A stretch of 64,000 nt of DNA from positions 6,817,501 through 6,881,500 of the forward strand of contig NZ_CP107921.1 in NCBI RefSeq assembly GCF_036014215.1, written 5' to 3'. Origin of the DNA: Streptomyces sp. NBC_00440 (GTDB lineage Bacteria > Actinomycetota > Actinomycetes > Streptomycetales > Streptomycetaceae). This document shows positions 62,910-64,000 of the stretch, one piece after another; within the stretch, counting starts at the first letter, position 1, and every line of letters begins with the position of its first letter. Both the position numbers and the translations under genes were made by a program. The notes under the pieces were generated by a model. That model had not been told where the DNA came from, ran no database searches, and saw nothing but the letters and a program-made list of their open reading frames with translations.

Positions 62910-64000
62910 ATGCTGGAGGCGGCGAACGGAGCGGTCGCGCCCACAGCCGCACGGGGGAAGGGGCGGTCGTGGCTACTGCCTGTCACGGCGTGGCTGCTGC
63001 TGGTCGGGGGCCTGGCCGGTCTCGTCCTGCTGGACTGGGTGGCCGGTTTCTACTGGGTCGTGGAACACGGCCCCGCCAAGCTGGTCGGCGCCCTGCTGGG
63101 CGTCGGTCTCGTCGTGGCCTCGCCCCGGCTCGGCAGCCGGGCGCTGCCGGTGGCCGCCTGCGTACTCGCGGTCGAGTCGCTGTGCCTCTCGGTATGGCTG
63201 CACGTGGAGATGGACGTGGGGTCGCAGGCGATGGGATTCGCCGAACCGGCGGCGCTGGTGTGGCTCCTGCTGCTCGTCGCCCGAAGGGGGAAGCCCTCGT
63301 GGGCGACGCTCGCCGTCCTTCTGCTGGGCATGGCGGTCGTGCTGCGGCCGGTGTCGGTCGCGGCGAGGCAGTCCACCTTCATCTTGGCGCTGCTCTTCGC
63401 CCTGGCAGCGGTCACGGCGTTGGGTATCGGCCTCGGGATGCGCCTGCTCCTGGTGGACCGGCGGCGGCAGGCGGCGGCTCTCCGGCTGGAGCAGCGGACC
63501 GAGTTCGCCAGGGATCTGCACGACTTCGTCGCCCACCATGTGACCGGCATCGTCGTACAGGCGCAGGGGGCCCAGGTGATGGCGGGCCGGCGGCCCGAAC
63601 TGGTGCCGCCCGCGTTGCAGCGGATCGAACAGGCCGGCTCGGAGGCGCTGACCTCCATGCGGCACATGGTGGGGATGCTGCGCGACGCCGACGGAGAAGT
63701 GGCGCTGACGCCGCTGGCCGGCATCGGCGAAGTGCGTTCGCTGGTCGAGGAGTTCTCGGCCGTCGGTGGTGCCCGGGCGCGGCTCGATCTGCAAGGCACC
63801 TTCGATGACCTGCCGGTGGAGGTGACCACCACCGCACACCGGGTGGTGATGGAGGCTCTCACCAACGTACGCAAACACGCCCACGGTTGCACCGAAGTGC
63901 TGGTGCGGGTGGGCCGGTCGGGAGACCGGCTCACCGTACGGGTCAGCGACGACGGACGTCCGCGCCACCTCTCCCACGGCGGCTTCGGGCTGAAGGGCCT
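62910..64000 (+). CDS. Sensor histidine kinase, NarL/DesK type (3' end outside the window)
   Basis: At least 363 residues, truncated by the window edge. Six hydrophobic helices (~25-185) form the membrane sensor. The HisKA_3 region has 'EFARDLHDFVAHHVTGIVVQ' with the phosphorylated His in LHD, and the ATPase domain begins 'VVMEALTNVRKHAHG' (N-box), then 'VSDDGRPRHLSHGGFGLKGL' at the edge. Start is ATG 62910 or GTG 62901 (GAGGGAG upstream of both). Divergent from the ABC exporter; its response regulator is probably just beyond the window. Confidence 0.88.
   Translation, partial: MLEAANGAVAPTAARGKGRSWLLPVTAWLLLVGGLAGLVLLDWVAGFYWVVEHGPAKLVGALLGVGLVVASPRLGSRALPVAACVLAVESLCLSVWLHVEMDVGSQAMGFAEPAALVWLLLLVARRGKPSWATLAVLLLGMAVVLRPVSVAARQSTFILALLFALAAVTALGIGLGMRLLLVDRRRQAAALRLEQRTEFARDLHDFVAHHVTGIVVQAQGAQVMAGRRPELVPPALQRIEQAGSEALTSMRHMVGMLRDADGEVALTPLAGIGEVRSLVEEFSAVGGARARLDLQGTFDDLPVEVTTTAHRVVMEALTNVRKHAHGCTEVLVRVGRSGDRLTVRVSDDGRPRHLSHGGFGLKG

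Overview
The window is chromosomal DNA of a Streptomyces-type actinobacterium. It has very high G+C with strong G/C bias at third codon positions, GTG and TTG starts behind GGAGG-type ribosome binding sites, and typical streptomycete families (DUF574 methyltransferase, ROK and LuxR regulators, GH27 and GH46 secreted glycosidases, type III polyketide synthase). I see no tRNA or rRNA gene, CRISPR array, insertion sequence, phage gene or origin.

Layout. 1-3.9 kb: end of a xanthine dehydrogenase operon (molybdenum subunit, purine permease, XdhC). 4.0-6.9 kb: membrane protein and a GtrA/GtrB-like glycosyl-lipid pair. 7.1-9.2 kb: small protein, cytochrome P450, MarR regulator. 9.4-16.2 kb: sulfur scavenging, with a ROK regulator and an ssu-type operon (flavin reductase, sulfonate ABC transporter, LLM monooxygenase). 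The regulator and the operon are each preceded by a short cysteine-containing leader ORF that appears to lie on a leaderless transcript. 16.2-20.0 kb: type III PKS, methyltransferase, FAD hydroxylase and UbiA prenyltransferase, a phenolic-lipid set resembling srsABC/agqABCD. 20.1-22.5 kb: D-Ala-D-Ala carboxypeptidase-like protein and two small exported proteins. 23.1-29.0 kb: urea transporter and ureABCFGD without ureE. 29.0-30.2 kb: NarL-type response regulator with a decayed kinase remnant. 30.4-32.9 kb: two methyltransferases and an M24 peptidase. 32.9-35.2 kb: MFS transporter and beta-propeller lipoprotein-like protein. 35.4-44.9 kb: secreted phosphoesterase-GH46 chitosanase fusion, then a ROK-controlled carbohydrate cluster (two Gfo/Idh/MocA dehydrogenases, two TIM-barrel isomerases, MFS transporter). 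45-48.3 kb: a membrane-anchored unknown protein and a GH27 alpha-galactosidase. 48.5-53.2 kb: CorA, AlkZ-type glycosylase, LysR regulator, tautomerase, acetyltransferase. 53.3-57.6 kb: GAF-LuxR regulator divergent from two acyl-CoA ligases. 57.6-60.5 kb: zinc-ribbon nuclease-like protein and glyoxylate carboligase behind an operator-rich promoter. 60.5-64 kb: ABC exporter pair and the start of a histidine kinase.

How the genes work together. Xanthine dehydrogenase, purine permease, urease and glyoxylate carboligase are separate parts of one route, from purines to urate, allantoin, urea and glyoxylate, so the region has a nitrogen-scavenging theme. A second theme is sulfur scavenging under apparent cysteine attenuation. 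A third is polysaccharide breakdown (chitosanase, alpha-galactosidase, sugar dehydrogenases) with ROK repressors. The observations most worth following up are the paired leaderless cysteine leaders, the phosphoesterase-chitosanase fusion and the agq-like phenolic lipid cluster.
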